DNA from: an uncultured Eubacteriales bacterium
GTDB taxonomy: Bacteria > Bacillota > Clostridia > Oscillospirales > Acutalibacteraceae
Assembly (NCBI GenBank): GCA_934488615.1
Contig: CAKSSJ010000031.1
Span: forward strand, 1 to 26,937
DNA length: 26,937 nt
Reading direction: 5' to 3'
Numbering within the stretch: position 1 is the stretch's first letter; the number at the start of each line of letters is the position of its first letter. A model generated the notes under the pieces. That model saw only the letters and a program-made list of their open reading frames with translations. It made no database searches and was not told the origin of the DNA. The position numbers and the translations under genes are program-made. Below are positions 8,183-17,300 of this stretch, piece after piece.

Positions 8183-9009
8183 TTCAATGCAAATAATTTA
8201 TCAAAGGCAATTTTCAGCAATGCCCCGATGTAAAAGCCGATGATATTCAGTATCACATCGTCAATATCGGGGTGACCCATGCCAAAATAATACTGCGAGA
8301 CTTCTATCGCCGCGCTGAGTACAGCAGGCAGAACTATGAGAATTATTCTCAGCGCTCCCCTGTTCAGGCTGTGGCAAAGAAGATAGCCGAGCGGAACAAA
8401 AATCGCTATATTTCCGAAAAACAGAACAAGTCTTTCATAGTCGAGCGGTCCCGAAAAGAAAGTGACCTTGAATACATCAAGCGGATCGAAATTCGGTTCA
8501 AGACGATCTCCGCCGGGGATCCTGATTATAAAAAAGCAATAAATGAGCACAATGAGGTAAAATGCCGTAAAGGCAACGGAGACAACGGAATAAAAGCGCC
8601 TGTACGCCCCCGTTACTTCTGCATTTTTTCTTCTGAAGGCCTTGAAGCGTTGAAAGGCGGTAACGACGATCATGACGATAAAGACCATGCCGATGCTGTC
8701 ATAATAGAATATTTGCCGCCACGGTGTGTCGAAAATAAACCAAGTGCCCTTTACGAGCACCTGACATATCAAGGCATAAATCACCCATATCGACGTCGAA
8801 ACACACAGCGAAACAGCAAGAATATTCATCCTCACTCCCGCCATATCTGCCGCAAATGAGAAAATCAGCGCGGCAATAAATGTAAGAGCGATCTGGAGCA
8901 CGAGCTTTCCCGTAAACATCATTCCGACATATGCGGAAAGAAGCATGCAGACAGTGCATATTATTCCTGCAAAAAGCCTTGTTATTCTGTTTTCAGACCT
9001 TACCTGCAT
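8179..9009 (-). CDS. VanZ-like family membrane protein
   Basis: The 276-residue protein has four N-terminal membrane segments (about 10-120) and a VanZ-like domain (about 140-270). Its family signatures are NIAIFVPLGY (200-209), EVSQYYFG (236-243) and DIDDVILNIIG (248-258). VanZ in enterococci gives low-level teicoplanin resistance by an unknown route. Chromosomal VanZ-like proteins are common in Firmicutes and should not be read as a resistance gene. The ATG at 9009 lies inside the end of yqgF (17-base overlap), with AGGAGA formed by the last yqgF codons. It is the last gene of the cell-wall operon. Confidence 0.85.
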   Translation of the reverse strand: MQVRSENRITRLFAGIICTVCMLLSAYVGMMFTGKLVLQIALTFIAALIFSFAADMAGVRMNILAVSLCVSTSIWVIYALICQVLVKGTWFIFDTPWRQIFYYDSIGMVFIVMIVVTAFQRFKAFRRKNAEVTGAYRRFYSVVSVAFTAFYLIVLIYCFFIIRIPGGDRLEPNFDPLDVFKVTFFSGPLDYERLVLFFGNIAIFVPLGYLLCHSLNRGALRIILIVLPAVLSAAIEVSQYYFGMGHPDIDDVILNIIGFYIGALLKIAFDKLFALN

Positions 9010-9424
9010 TTTTGTTTCTCCTGAAATCGAGATAATCCTGCAAGATGATCACAGCCGCAACAGCATCGACAACATTTTTTCTTTTTTTGCCTCTTACATT
9101 GTTGTCGCTGAGATACATATGAGCTGAAACCGTTGTCAGCCTTTCATCCCACAGATCTGTTTCAATTCCCGTTGTCTCGGTGATACTCTTCGCAAATTCG
9201 GCGCATTTCAAAGCGCGCTCGCCTGCCGTGGAATCCATATTTTTTGGATAACCGACGACAATAAGCTCGGGCTTATGGATTTCCGCAAGCTCCTTTATTC
9301 TTTGAAGAACCTTTGGCTCATAGCTTTGCTTGATGACCTCAACGGGGTGTGCGAGACTTTCAAGGCGGTCGCACAGCGCTATACCCGTCCTCGCGTCACC
9401 GTAATCGACAGACATAATAACCAT
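8993..9424 (-). CDS. yqgF: YqgF/RuvX family nuclease (pre-16S rRNA / Holliday junction resolvase-like)
   Basis: The 143-residue protein has the RNase H-like fold signatures of YqgF: SVDYGDARTG with D7, VVGYPKNMDS, LWDERLTT with E94, and VVDAVAAVIIL with D120 as the third carboxylate. In E. coli YqgF matures the 5' end of 16S rRNA; a role in Holliday junction resolution has also been proposed. The start ATG at 9424 is 7 bases after GGAGG. In Bacillus yrrK (yqgF) also sits near mltG (yrrL) and the U32 peptidase genes, so the neighbourhood is partly conserved. Confidence 0.95.
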   Translation of the reverse strand: MVIMSVDYGDARTGIALCDRLESLAHPVEVIKQSYEPKVLQRIKELAEIHKPELIVVGYPKNMDSTAGERALKCAEFAKSITETTGIETDLWDERLTTVSAHMYLSDNNVRGKKRKNVVDAVAAVIILQDYLDFRRNKNAGKV

Positions 9425-9450
9425 GCAACCGCCTCCGTATTATTTTAAAT

Positions 9451-11679
9451 TTATTCGCCGTCCTGACTGCTGTTATCCTCCGCAGGAGCGGCTGTAGTCG
9501 CAACAGGACTTGATTTTGTTGTCTTTACCTCTTCCTTATCGTCATCTTCATCATCTGACGAGGACGGAGAATAATGTCCTGTACAGTAATCGGGAACGTT
9601 ATCCTTCTTGTACCATCCGTAGGCCGTCGAATAACAGCTTGAGGAAGCTAATTTACCCGTATCGGTACAGTATTCTCTCTCAACCGCACCGTCAAGATCC
9701 TCAAAATCCTTATCGGGGAGATCCTCGTGAATTGCGTCAAATACGGTCTTGTAAACCGCACCGGCAGGGTTGCCCCAAGTGCTGATGTATTCGGGGATAT
9801 CGTATCCGTACCATACAGCGGCAACATAATAAGGTGTTCCGCCGACAAACCACTTATCGTTGTTATCATCGGTCGTACCTGTCTTTGCATAGGTATCGAA
9901 GCCGCTGACCTTATAGCTTGAGCCTGTACCGTAGGAGGTTGTCGTAACGGTCATGAGAAGATGTCTCATAACCTCGGCTGTGCCTGTTGAGATAACCTGC
10001 TCGCCCTTATTGTTCCTGTTGTCAATAAGGATTCTGCCGTTTGCATCCTCGATATAATAGAACGAATACGGCTTGTAATAGTAGCCGCCGTTGCCGAATG
10101 CCGCATAAGCCGCCGTCATTTCGAGCGAGGTGGCACCGTAGGTCATTGAACCGATCGAAAGCGGTGCGGCGCTCTTATCCGAAGATTCAACCGCAGTTGT
10201 GATATGATATTTGTTTACAAGGTAGTTATAGGACTCGTTAATGCCGATCATATTGATGATAATTCTTGCAGGGATCGTATTGAGCGATCTTGCGAGAGCG
10301 TTCTGTACGGTAACGTTATAGCCCGAACCGTAGCCGCCGTCGGCATTGTGGGTTCTCCATCCGCCGTAGCTGACCGCCGAATCAAGAAGATATGACGACC
10401 ATGTGATCTCGTTCATCTCAATTGCGGGGCTGTAGGATGTCAGCGGCTTGATCGAAGATCCGGGAGATCTCGGAGACGAGCTGGCTCTGTTAAGAACTCG
10501 GTTGCCCTCCTTAACGCCTGCCTGACCGACAATTGCAACAACTCTGCCGCTATAATCCATGATAGTGATAGCGGACTGTGCATTCTTTTTGTCCTCAAAG
10601 CCCTTTCTGTTTACATAAATGTCCTCGGTCGTTTTCTGAACGTCCAGATCAACCGCGGTGTAAATTCTCAAGCCGCCGCCGTAGATAGCGTCACGCGCTT
10701 CATTTGCGGAATAGCCGAGGTCGCTTTGAAGTCTTTCGATAACGTCGTCAATAACATAGTCAACGTAGAAGCTCTGGAATTCCGAGGAATCCTTTGCGTT
10801 CTTTTCGTTCTCTCTTCTTTCAAGCTCCGCCTCGCTCGGAACATAATCGTCATCGGTTGTGTAAATAAGATCGAATGCAACCGCGTCGTCATATTCCTGC
10901 TTGGTTATCTTGCCCTGGCTGAGCATTTCATCAAGACAATAGATCTGTCTTGTTCTGTTGTTCTCGGGGTTGTTTATCGGGTCATAGGAATACGGCATCT
11001 GAGTGATCGACGCGATAACGGCGCACTCGGCAACGTTAAGCTCATCGACCGATTTGCCGAAATAGGTTTCGGCAGCCGTTTCAACACCGTAACAGCCCTG
11101 TCCGAGATAAATAGTATTGAGATAAGCCTCAAGTATCTGATCCTTGTTGAAATTCTTTTCAAGGTTCAGCGCCGACAGAATCTCGTTAAATTTACGGACA
11201 TAGGTAACCTGATTGTTGCCCGTAACGTTCTTGACAAGCTGCTGAGTGATCGTCGAACCGCCCTGGTCGTTCTGCTTGACAAAAACGCCGATGGTACGGA
11301 TCCAGTCAACACCGTGATGATTGTTGAAGCGCTTATCTTCAAGGGCAATAAAAGCGTCCTTCATCTGCTTCGGGATCTTGTCAAAATCGACCCAAATTCG
11401 GTTTTCCTCACCGTGCAGACGCATGACCTCAACCTGCTTGCCGTCCTTATCCTTGGCATAAAGGAACGAGGTCTGGTTCTGGTTGTTTCTTGCGCTTTCA
11501 AGATTGATAACGGGGTCACCTGCAACGACCGTAACTGCATTGATAAAAACATATCCGACGCATATTACAAGGGTCAAGCCGATGATGGCGAGCAACGAAA
11601 TGAAAAATGCACCTGCATTTGAAAGATCGTTAATTCTCTTTCTTTTCTTCTTTGCTGCACCCGATCTTTTTTGCGGCAT
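9451..11679 (-). CDS. Class A penicillin-binding protein, PBP1A type
   Basis: This bifunctional wall synthase has a short basic cytoplasmic tail, one membrane segment (about 24-52), a GT51 glycosyltransferase and a transpeptidase. The glycosyltransferase shows ALEDKRFNNHHG (catalytic Glu about 114) and GGSTITQQLVKN (about 140-151). The transpeptidase shows SSIK (serine about 408), SLN (about 465) and KTGT (about 599). The last 40 residues are low complexity, rich in D, E, S and T. I start it at the ATG at 11679, giving 742 residues, because AAGGAGGT lies 6 bases upstream; an ATG at 11703 would place that RBS inside the gene. It follows murE by 36 bases. Confidence 0.96.
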   Translation of the reverse strand: MPQKRSGAAKKKRKRINDLSNAGAFFISLLAIIGLTLVICVGYVFINAVTVVAGDPVINLESARNNQNQTSFLYAKDKDGKQVEVMRLHGEENRIWVDFDKIPKQMKDAFIALEDKRFNNHHGVDWIRTIGVFVKQNDQGGSTITQQLVKNVTGNNQVTYVRKFNEILSALNLEKNFNKDQILEAYLNTIYLGQGCYGVETAAETYFGKSVDELNVAECAVIASITQMPYSYDPINNPENNRTRQIYCLDEMLSQGKITKQEYDDAVAFDLIYTTDDDYVPSEAELERRENEKNAKDSSEFQSFYVDYVIDDVIERLQSDLGYSANEARDAIYGGGLRIYTAVDLDVQKTTEDIYVNRKGFEDKKNAQSAITIMDYSGRVVAIVGQAGVKEGNRVLNRASSSPRSPGSSIKPLTSYSPAIEMNEITWSSYLLDSAVSYGGWRTHNADGGYGSGYNVTVQNALARSLNTIPARIIINMIGINESYNYLVNKYHITTAVESSDKSAAPLSIGSMTYGATSLEMTAAYAAFGNGGYYYKPYSFYYIEDANGRILIDNRNNKGEQVISTGTAEVMRHLLMTVTTTSYGTGSSYKVSGFDTYAKTGTTDDNNDKWFVGGTPYYVAAVWYGYDIPEYISTWGNPAGAVYKTVFDAIHEDLPDKDFEDLDGAVEREYCTDTGKLASSSCYSTAYGWYKKDNVPDYCTGHYSPSSSDDEDDDKEEVKTTKSSPVATTAAPAEDNSSQDGE

Positions 11680-11715
11680 ATAACTACCTCCTTGAATTTT
11701 CACTGAAAACAGGGT

Positions 11716-13176
11716 TTAATTCTTCTTTAATTTAATATATTTTTCAACTTCCTCGCGCTCGGAATAGGGAACCTTTCCGTCCTTCAATTTAATAAAGGTT
11801 TCGTCTCCTTTTCCGGCAAGAACAAGTATATCGCCTTTTTGCATTTGCGAAAGGGTCTGCCTTACGGCTTCCTTTCTGTCGGGAATAATAATATATTTTC
11901 CGCCGACCTGACGGATATATGAAGCAATTTCCTCAGCAATTTCAGCGGGATCCTCCGCCCCCGGGTCATCAGAGGTAAGCACCGAGAGATCGGCCTCCTT
12001 ACCTGCAGTCAGACCAAGCTCCTTGCGGCGAATCTGATTCTTCCCGCCGATCGAACCGTAAAGCACAACAATTCTGTTGTGAGGATAGGTTTTGAGCGTA
12101 GAAATAATATTGTGCATGCTCAGTCCGTTATGAGCGAAATCAATTATAACGTCAAAATCGTCGCTGACATGAACCGATTCCATTCTGCCCGAAACTCTGA
12201 AGCCGTGCAAAGCGTCGATTTTTCCCTCAACGTCAACACCGAGAACCTTGCAGATCGCAACAGCGGCGAGAACATTGTAAACGTTGAAATAGCCGGGAAT
12301 CGGCGCATTGACATGAAAGCTCCTGTCCGCTTCAACGCAGTCAAAGGAAACACCGAGCATATCCTTGCTTTTAAGAAGCTCAACGTTTTCCGCGCTGACA
12401 TCCGCCTTGCCGAGTCCGAAGCTCGTAACATCTGCGGAAGAGCCTTCAAGCATATCCTCATATGCAGGGTCGTCAACATTAACAACGGCATGCTTACACA
12501 TCGAGAAAAGAATTTTTTTGCTGTTTTTGTAATCCTCAAAGGTCGGATGCTCGATCGTTCCGATGTGGTCGGGAGCAAGATTCATAAACACACCGACCTC
12601 AAACGGTATTCCGTCCGTCCTGTGCATTTTCAGTCCGAGCGAGGAAGCCTCGATAACGCAATATTCGCATCCTGCGCCGATCATCTTGCGGAAAAGCTTA
12701 TGAAGCTCATAGCTCTCGGGAGTTGTGTTCTCCGTTTCCTCATGAACATCGCCGTACATTGCGCCGTTCGTTCCGATTATTCCGCACTTATGGCCGTTGG
12801 CTTCAAGCAGGCATCTTGTAAGGTGGGCTGTTGTTGTTTTGCCCTTGGTGCCCGTTATTCCGACGACCTTTATTTCGCCGCACGGTCTGCCGAAGAAATT
12901 TGCCGATGCAATTGCAAGGGCGTGACGCGTATCGTCTGTGATTATCTGAACACAATCCTCGGGAAGCTCGACCTTATGCTCGGCAAAAACGCATCTGCAG
13001 CCGCCGTCATAGGCACTGCGGGCGTACTTGTGACCGTCGGTGATCGTTCCCGAAAGGCAGAAGAAGCATTTGCCCTCGCCTGCATTTTTTGAATTGTATG
13101 TAATATCAGCGATATCGGAATCCGAGAAGTTTTCACAGGAATAATCTATACCGCTGAGAATATCACTTAAAAGCAT
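11716..13176 (-). CDS. murE: MurE-like UDP-MurNAc-tripeptide synthetase
   Basis: The 486-residue Mur ligase has the three usual domains. The P-loop is GITGTKGKTTT (106-116), followed by TTPES (151-155), EASSLGL (176-182) and FAHN (347-350). The enzyme adds the third stem amino acid to UDP-MurNAc-L-Ala-D-Glu. Diaminopimelate enzymes carry DNPR in the selectivity loop; here it is DDPG (403-406), so the arginine that holds the second carboxylate is missing. GKGDE (455-459) keeps the Gly and Glu positions of E. coli GKGHE. This could mean another amino acid such as lysine or ornithine, or a diverged paralogue. It sits with pbp and mltG, not in a division cluster. The RBS is GGAGG before the ATG at 13176. 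Confidence 0.9.
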   Translation of the reverse strand: MLLSDILSGIDYSCENFSDSDIADITYNSKNAGEGKCFFCLSGTITDGHKYARSAYDGGCRCVFAEHKVELPEDCVQIITDDTRHALAIASANFFGRPCGEIKVVGITGTKGKTTTAHLTRCLLEANGHKCGIIGTNGAMYGDVHEETENTTPESYELHKLFRKMIGAGCEYCVIEASSLGLKMHRTDGIPFEVGVFMNLAPDHIGTIEHPTFEDYKNSKKILFSMCKHAVVNVDDPAYEDMLEGSSADVTSFGLGKADVSAENVELLKSKDMLGVSFDCVEADRSFHVNAPIPGYFNVYNVLAAVAICKVLGVDVEGKIDALHGFRVSGRMESVHVSDDFDVIIDFAHNGLSMHNIISTLKTYPHNRIVVLYGSIGGKNQIRRKELGLTAGKEADLSVLTSDDPGAEDPAEIAEEIASYIRQVGGKYIIIPDRKEAVRQTLSQMQKGDILVLAGKGDETFIKLKDGKVPYSEREEVEKYIKLKKN

Positions 13177-13198
13177 GGAAGCCTCCGAAACTTAATAA

Positions 13199-14434
13199 TC
13201 AGACTGCTTTTCTGAGAAGCGCGTCTGTAGGGATATATTTTTCACATTCAAAGCTGACCGTCATCATCGGATGCGGCGCTTTTTCGATTTTTTCACCGTT
13301 TTCGTCTCTGAGGTCGGTAACGGTGATTTCATACGGCTCAACGCCGCGCTGAAGAACCTCCAGCTTTTCGCCCTCAAAGAATCTGTTTCTCTGGCGGCAA
13401 ATTACACGTCCGTTCTCCGAGCCGAGAACCTCAGCCATAACGCTCCAGTCTCTTTTATAGCCACCGTCATAGTATATCTGAGCATCGTCCCTCGGATGTC
13501 CGAAGTAGAAGCCCGTGCAATACTCGCGGCTGCTGATTTTGTACATTTCATCAACGACCCATTTCTCGGGCTTGTAATCATCACTCGGATTTTTCAAATA
13601 TCCGTCGATTGCCTGACGGTACGCATTGGTGATGACCGAGGTATAATAAGCGGACTTCGCTCTGCCCTCGATCTTGAAGCTCGAAATGCCCGCCTTGACC
13701 ATTTCGGGAATGTGCTCGATCATGCACATATCCTTGGAATTGAATATATATGTGCCGTTCTCGTCCTCGTCGATCGGGAAATACTCGCCCTCGCGGGTCT
13801 TTTCCATCAGGCTGTACTGCCAGCGGCAGGGCTGAGCACACTCTCCCCTGTTGGAATCACGGTTGACAAGGTAGTTAGAAAGAAGGCATCTTCCCGAAAA
13901 GGAAACGCACATGGCTCCGTGAACGAAGCACTCGATCTCAAGCTCCTTCGGAGTTTTTGCCCTGAGCGTTGCAATATCCTCAAGGGAAAGCTCTCTTGCC
14001 GTAACAACTCTTGTCGCGCCCATATTGTACCACTCGTTGGCGGAAGCATAGTTGGTAATTCCCGCCTGGGTTGAAATATGAATATCAACGTCGGGAGTAT
14101 ATTTTTTTGCGAGCGTCATTACGCCGAGGTCGGAAATAATGAACGCGTCAACACCTGTTTCAGCCGATTCCATGAGAAAATCGGGAAGTCTGTCAATTTC
14201 ATCGTTTCTCGGCACGGTATTGCAGGTCTGGTAGACCTTAACTCCCTTTTTGTGCGCCGCGTCAACCGCCGCTTTCAGCTCTTCCGAGGTGAAATTGGCT
14301 GGTGCGGCACGCATCGAGAAAGCAGATCCGCCGACATATATTGCGTCCGCTCCGAAATACAAAGCACGCTGAAATCTTTCCATATCCCCTGCAGGTGAAA
14401 GAAGCTCGGGGAATGCCGTTTTTATATTACTCAT
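13199..14434 (-). CDS. Peptidase U32 family protein (TrhP/YrrO-like)
   Basis: The 411-residue protein opens with PELLSPAGDMER and GADAIYVGG, typical of U32. It has the family signature CFVHGAMCVSFSGRC (169-183) continuing to NRGECAQPCRW (195-205). Cysteines at 176, 183, 199 and 203 match positions that bind an iron-sulfur cluster in studied U32 proteins. Members of this subgroup (TrhP in E. coli, YrrN/YrrO in Bacillus) take part in 5-hydroxyuridine formation at the tRNA wobble position, so tRNA modification is more likely than proteolysis. Bacillus has two adjacent genes; only one is present here. The RBS AGAGGA overlaps the mltG stop codon. Confidence 0.92.
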   Translation of the reverse strand: MSNIKTAFPELLSPAGDMERFQRALYFGADAIYVGGSAFSMRAAPANFTSEELKAAVDAAHKKGVKVYQTCNTVPRNDEIDRLPDFLMESAETGVDAFIISDLGVMTLAKKYTPDVDIHISTQAGITNYASANEWYNMGATRVVTARELSLEDIATLRAKTPKELEIECFVHGAMCVSFSGRCLLSNYLVNRDSNRGECAQPCRWQYSLMEKTREGEYFPIDEDENGTYIFNSKDMCMIEHIPEMVKAGISSFKIEGRAKSAYYTSVITNAYRQAIDGYLKNPSDDYKPEKWVVDEMYKISSREYCTGFYFGHPRDDAQIYYDGGYKRDWSVMAEVLGSENGRVICRQRNRFFEGEKLEVLQRGVEPYEITVTDLRDENGEKIEKAPHPMMTVSFECEKYIPTDALLRKAV

Positions 14435-14442
14435 AAATCCTC

Positions 14443-15852
14443 TTAGTCTGTTGAACTGTTTGCTTTGATTATAAGAACAAGATTGTTCTTGTGCTCCTTA
14501 AAGGTTGAAGCCGTATAAATTTCACCCGATTTATCATGGGCAAAGAAATAGTAATCGGTATCCGCAGGATAAAGTGCGGCTCTGATAGCGTCCATACCGG
14601 GGTTACAGATCGGTCCGGGAGGAAGTCCCTTGACAGCCGAGGTGTCGTATGCGTTATAGTAAATCGCGCCCTGAGCCTCTCCGACAACAGGCGTTACATA
14701 GTTGCTGACGTAAAGCGCCGTACTGTCACAGCCGAGCGTCGGATAATCAGCCTGATGATTAAGTCTGTTGTGGATAACAGAGGAAATGACCTTCATCTGA
14801 TCCGCATTTGCGGCCTCCTTCTGAATTATAGAGGCGATCGTTATAATCTCATCTCTTGTAAATCCAAGCTCCTTTGCACGGTTATCGTACTCGTCCTCCC
14901 ACTTGAAATTGAAGTTGTCGAGGAACTTTGTGATAACGTAGTTCGGATCTGCGTCAACATAGAAATCATAGGTATCGGGGAAAAGATAGCCCTCATACTT
15001 GAGGTATCTCTTGCTGTTATCCGTGATATCGTTAATGAAATCATAGTTGTATTTGCCTGTTTTCATGGCGGTAAGAACCTTCGCCGAGTTGCAGACATCA
15101 TATTTTTCAAGCTTTTCAACGATCTGGGTCGCGGTAAGTCCCTCGGGGAAGCTCAGAGATATGGAATCCGCCGTAACAGGCGCCGCCATGATATCCTTAA
15201 GCATGCCCTCAACGCCCATCTTGCTGTTGAGATAATACTGTCCGCTCAGATATGTTTCATCGTCAAAGCCTCTGAACTTGGCAAAGACCTTGCAGAAGGT
15301 TTTTCTCTTGATAAGCTTATTATCCTTGAGTATGTCGATTATCTGGCTGTACGTTGCGTCCGCGGGGATATCAACGGGCTGCGGCTCATCGCTTCTGTTG
15401 ATTGCGAGCATATCGCCTATGCAGGTGATGCCGACATATGAAAGAAGTATAGTCGAAATAAGAATGAACGCGAAAAATCCGACGGCAGCCTTACCGCCGA
15501 CTTTTTCGATTCCTTTTTTAACTTTTTCAACGGTCTCCTCGTGCGAGCCGTGCTTGCCCTTAGTCGGAGATTTCTTTTTCTTGTGTTCCTGAGAGGGCTT
15601 CTCTTCAACCGCGGCGGCCTTATGGTGCTTCGGATAATTCGAGAAATAGATTCCGCCTGACTGCGGCTTAGGCTCCTCCTCCTCTTGAGGTGAATCAATC
15701 AAAGATTCATCTATATGAACAACGAACTTTTTCCTTTCCTTGGGCGGCTGTGAAATATCACTCGGCTCATCGTTTGCATTGATCTGCGAGTATTCCTCAA
15801 TGAGCTTGTCGATATCGTAATCGGAGTATTCTCTGCCGTTCTCGTCTTTCAT
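14443..15852 (-). CDS. mltG: Endolytic murein transglycosylase MltG (YceG-like)
   Basis: The 469-residue protein has a long charged cytoplasmic region (1-123), a single membrane segment (about 124-144) and an extracellular YceG domain. The catalytic glutamate is E346 in ASIIQKEA, followed by SVIHNRL. LPPGPICNPG and DYYFFAHDKSGEIY mark the C-terminal end. MltG cuts nascent glycan strands near the membrane and limits their length, and it works with class A PBPs and the elongation machinery; a PBP1A is four genes downstream of DJ-1/PfpI in the same operon. The cytoplasmic part is rich in K, E, P and S and probably disordered. The RBS AGGAGG precedes the ATG at 15852. Confidence 0.94.
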   Translation of the reverse strand: MKDENGREYSDYDIDKLIEEYSQINANDEPSDISQPPKERKKFVVHIDESLIDSPQEEEEPKPQSGGIYFSNYPKHHKAAAVEEKPSQEHKKKKSPTKGKHGSHEETVEKVKKGIEKVGGKAAVGFFAFILISTILLSYVGITCIGDMLAINRSDEPQPVDIPADATYSQIIDILKDNKLIKRKTFCKVFAKFRGFDDETYLSGQYYLNSKMGVEGMLKDIMAAPVTADSISLSFPEGLTATQIVEKLEKYDVCNSAKVLTAMKTGKYNYDFINDITDNSKRYLKYEGYLFPDTYDFYVDADPNYVITKFLDNFNFKWEDEYDNRAKELGFTRDEIITIASIIQKEAANADQMKVISSVIHNRLNHQADYPTLGCDSTALYVSNYVTPVVGEAQGAIYYNAYDTSAVKGLPPGPICNPGMDAIRAALYPADTDYYFFAHDKSGEIYTASTFKEHKNNLVLIIKANSSTD

Positions 15853-15870
15853 ATTCGTCCTCCTTTTCGC

Positions 15871-16416
15871 TTAATTGGGACATTGAAGGGATTTCTTGAT
15901 CCTCTTCGCTTCATTCTCATTTATAAGGCTTGCCGTAATCTCACGGGAAAAATCAATCGCGGCTCCCATGCCCTTTGCGGTGATGAATTTTCCGTCGCGG
16001 CAAACATAATCGTCGCTGACCTCAGCTCCCTCAAGCTCATTTTCAAAGCCGGGGAAGCAGCACGCTTTTCTGCCCCTGAGCAAGCCCATGTGACCGAGAA
16101 CCGACGGCGCGGCGCAGATGGCGCAAACAAATCTGTCGTTTTCGGCGCAATAGCTGACAGCGGATTTAACGGTTTCGCATTTTTCGAGGTTAAGCGTACC
16201 GGGCATTCCTCCCGGAAGAACGACAGCCTTAAGTTCATCATCCAGCCTGACCTCAGATTCGTCAAGGTCGCAGAAAACAGGGATATTGTGCGCTCCTGTT
16301 ATAAGCTTGCCGCCTACACCGACCGTACATACCTCAAGTTCTGCCCTGCGGAGGAAATCAACAACGGTGAGTCCCTCAATTTCTTCAAATCCGTTTGCAA
16401 GAAAAACGTAAATCAT
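15871..16416 (-). CDS. DJ-1/PfpI (YajL/ThiJ-like) family protein
   Basis: From the ATG at 16416 the protein is 181 residues. It starts MIYVFLANGFEEIEG, and the family's conserved glutamate lies in this stretch. The nucleophile elbow ICAAPSVLG carries the cysteine (C101), and LPGGMPG is at 67-73. The family includes DJ-1, YajL and ThiJ-like proteins linked to glyoxal/methylglyoxal defence or protein repair, but the exact activity here cannot be read from sequence. A TTG at 16431 would add five residues, but GAGAGG, 7 bases before the ATG and overlapping the stop of the GNAT gene, decides the start. Confidence 0.9.
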   Translation of the reverse strand: MIYVFLANGFEEIEGLTVVDFLRRAELEVCTVGVGGKLITGAHNIPVFCDLDESEVRLDDELKAVVLPGGMPGTLNLEKCETVKSAVSYCAENDRFVCAICAAPSVLGHMGLLRGRKACCFPGFENELEGAEVSDDYVCRDGKFITAKGMGAAIDFSREITASLINENEAKRIKKSLQCPN

Positions 16417-16427
16417 TTCGTTACCTC

Positions 16428-17270
16428 TCAATCAAGATACATTCCCGAATAGAATATATCATCTTCATTGATACAGTCTTTAGCTTTTTCGGAAATGGGA
16501 AACAGCATACCACATTTAGTAGTTCTGCACCCATTATCTGAATCATTATACACTAAAGGAGCATAAATGTAAACATTTTCCGCCCCTAAATTTTCAAATA
16601 AATCAAAAAATACCGTAATATTATTGTCAAAATCGGTTAGAAATTCCTTAATGACAATATTATTCCCATTTCTTGAGGCAAAAGCAAGAAATCCGTTTTC
16701 GCCGCCTCGGGAATATATTTCTCCCCCTGTTTTCAGAAATTCGGCAACGCTGTACTCTGTCGTTTTCTCATCGAAAGAGAAGCATTTGATTTTCGAAAGA
16801 AACCTTATGCGTTGACTTGCAATATGCTTTATATCAAGATTTTTTGATAGAATTTGTTTTTCCCCGTCGCCGTGAAGCGTCATTTCCGCTCTTTTCATCA
16901 TCGGAGAAAAGCCGAATTTTTCATAGTATCCGTAAAGGCTTTCGCTTGACGGCACAAGAAAAATACAGTCAACACCCTGACTCCTGCAAAAATCCTTTGC
17001 ATAGCCGATAAGTCTGCCCATAATGCCCCGGCATCTGTATTCCTCGGCAGTACATGCGGCATAGAGATATTTGCATGAAAGCCCGCCGATTTTTCCGTTC
17101 AAAAGAAAAAGCATTGAAGCAAGCTTGCCGTTTTCAAAAGAACCGAGACAAATCTTGTTCGGGCAATTATCGAGAAAAAATTCGATATAGTCTCTGCCGT
17201 CGCCGAAGCATTGATGCCAAAGAGAAATTATATTCTCCCTTTCGCGGCAAATATCTACGATTTTATTCAA
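16428..17270 (-). CDS. GNAT family N-acetyltransferase
   Basis: The 280-residue protein has a GNAT domain in its first half: YLYAACTAEEYRCRGIMGRLI contains the acetyl-CoA loop RCRGIMG (79-85), and SSESLYGYYEKFGF is the typical motif B end. The second half (about 150-280) is an unassigned extension, possibly a second degenerate GNAT-like fold. The target is unknown. No ATG exists near the N-terminus; the first in-frame start is the TTG at 17270, with AAAGG about 11 bases upstream, a weak site. The gene is visibly more AT-rich in third positions than its operon neighbours, which may mean lower expression or later arrival. It sits between tmk (30 bases) and the DJ-1/PfpI gene (overlapping). Confidence 0.8.
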   Translation of the reverse strand: MNKIVDICRERENIISLWHQCFGDGRDYIEFFLDNCPNKICLGSFENGKLASMLFLLNGKIGGLSCKYLYAACTAEEYRCRGIMGRLIGYAKDFCRSQGVDCIFLVPSSESLYGYYEKFGFSPMMKRAEMTLHGDGEKQILSKNLDIKHIASQRIRFLSKIKCFSFDEKTTEYSVAEFLKTGGEIYSRGGENGFLAFASRNGNNIVIKEFLTDFDNNITVFFDLFENLGAENVYIYAPLVYNDSDNGCRTTKCGMLFPISEKAKDCINEDDIFYSGMYLD

Positions 17271-17300
17271 AGCACTATCAACCTTTCGTAAAACCGAAAA

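Noticed and set aside
8179..9009. VanZ-like protein as a glycopeptide resistance gene
   Set aside because: No vanA/vanH/vanX-type genes are near, and VanZ-like membrane proteins are common on Firmicutes chromosomes without resistance.
12079..13092. A 337-codon open frame on the plus strand opposite murE
   Set aside because: MurE on the minus strand has all Mur ligase motifs; the opposite frame shows no family pattern.
14536..15441. A 301-codon open frame on the plus strand opposite mltG, and a 298-codon one at 10726-11622 opposite PBP1A
   Set aside because: Both are fully antisense to well-supported genes and look like translated noise rich in isoleucine, arginine and valine.
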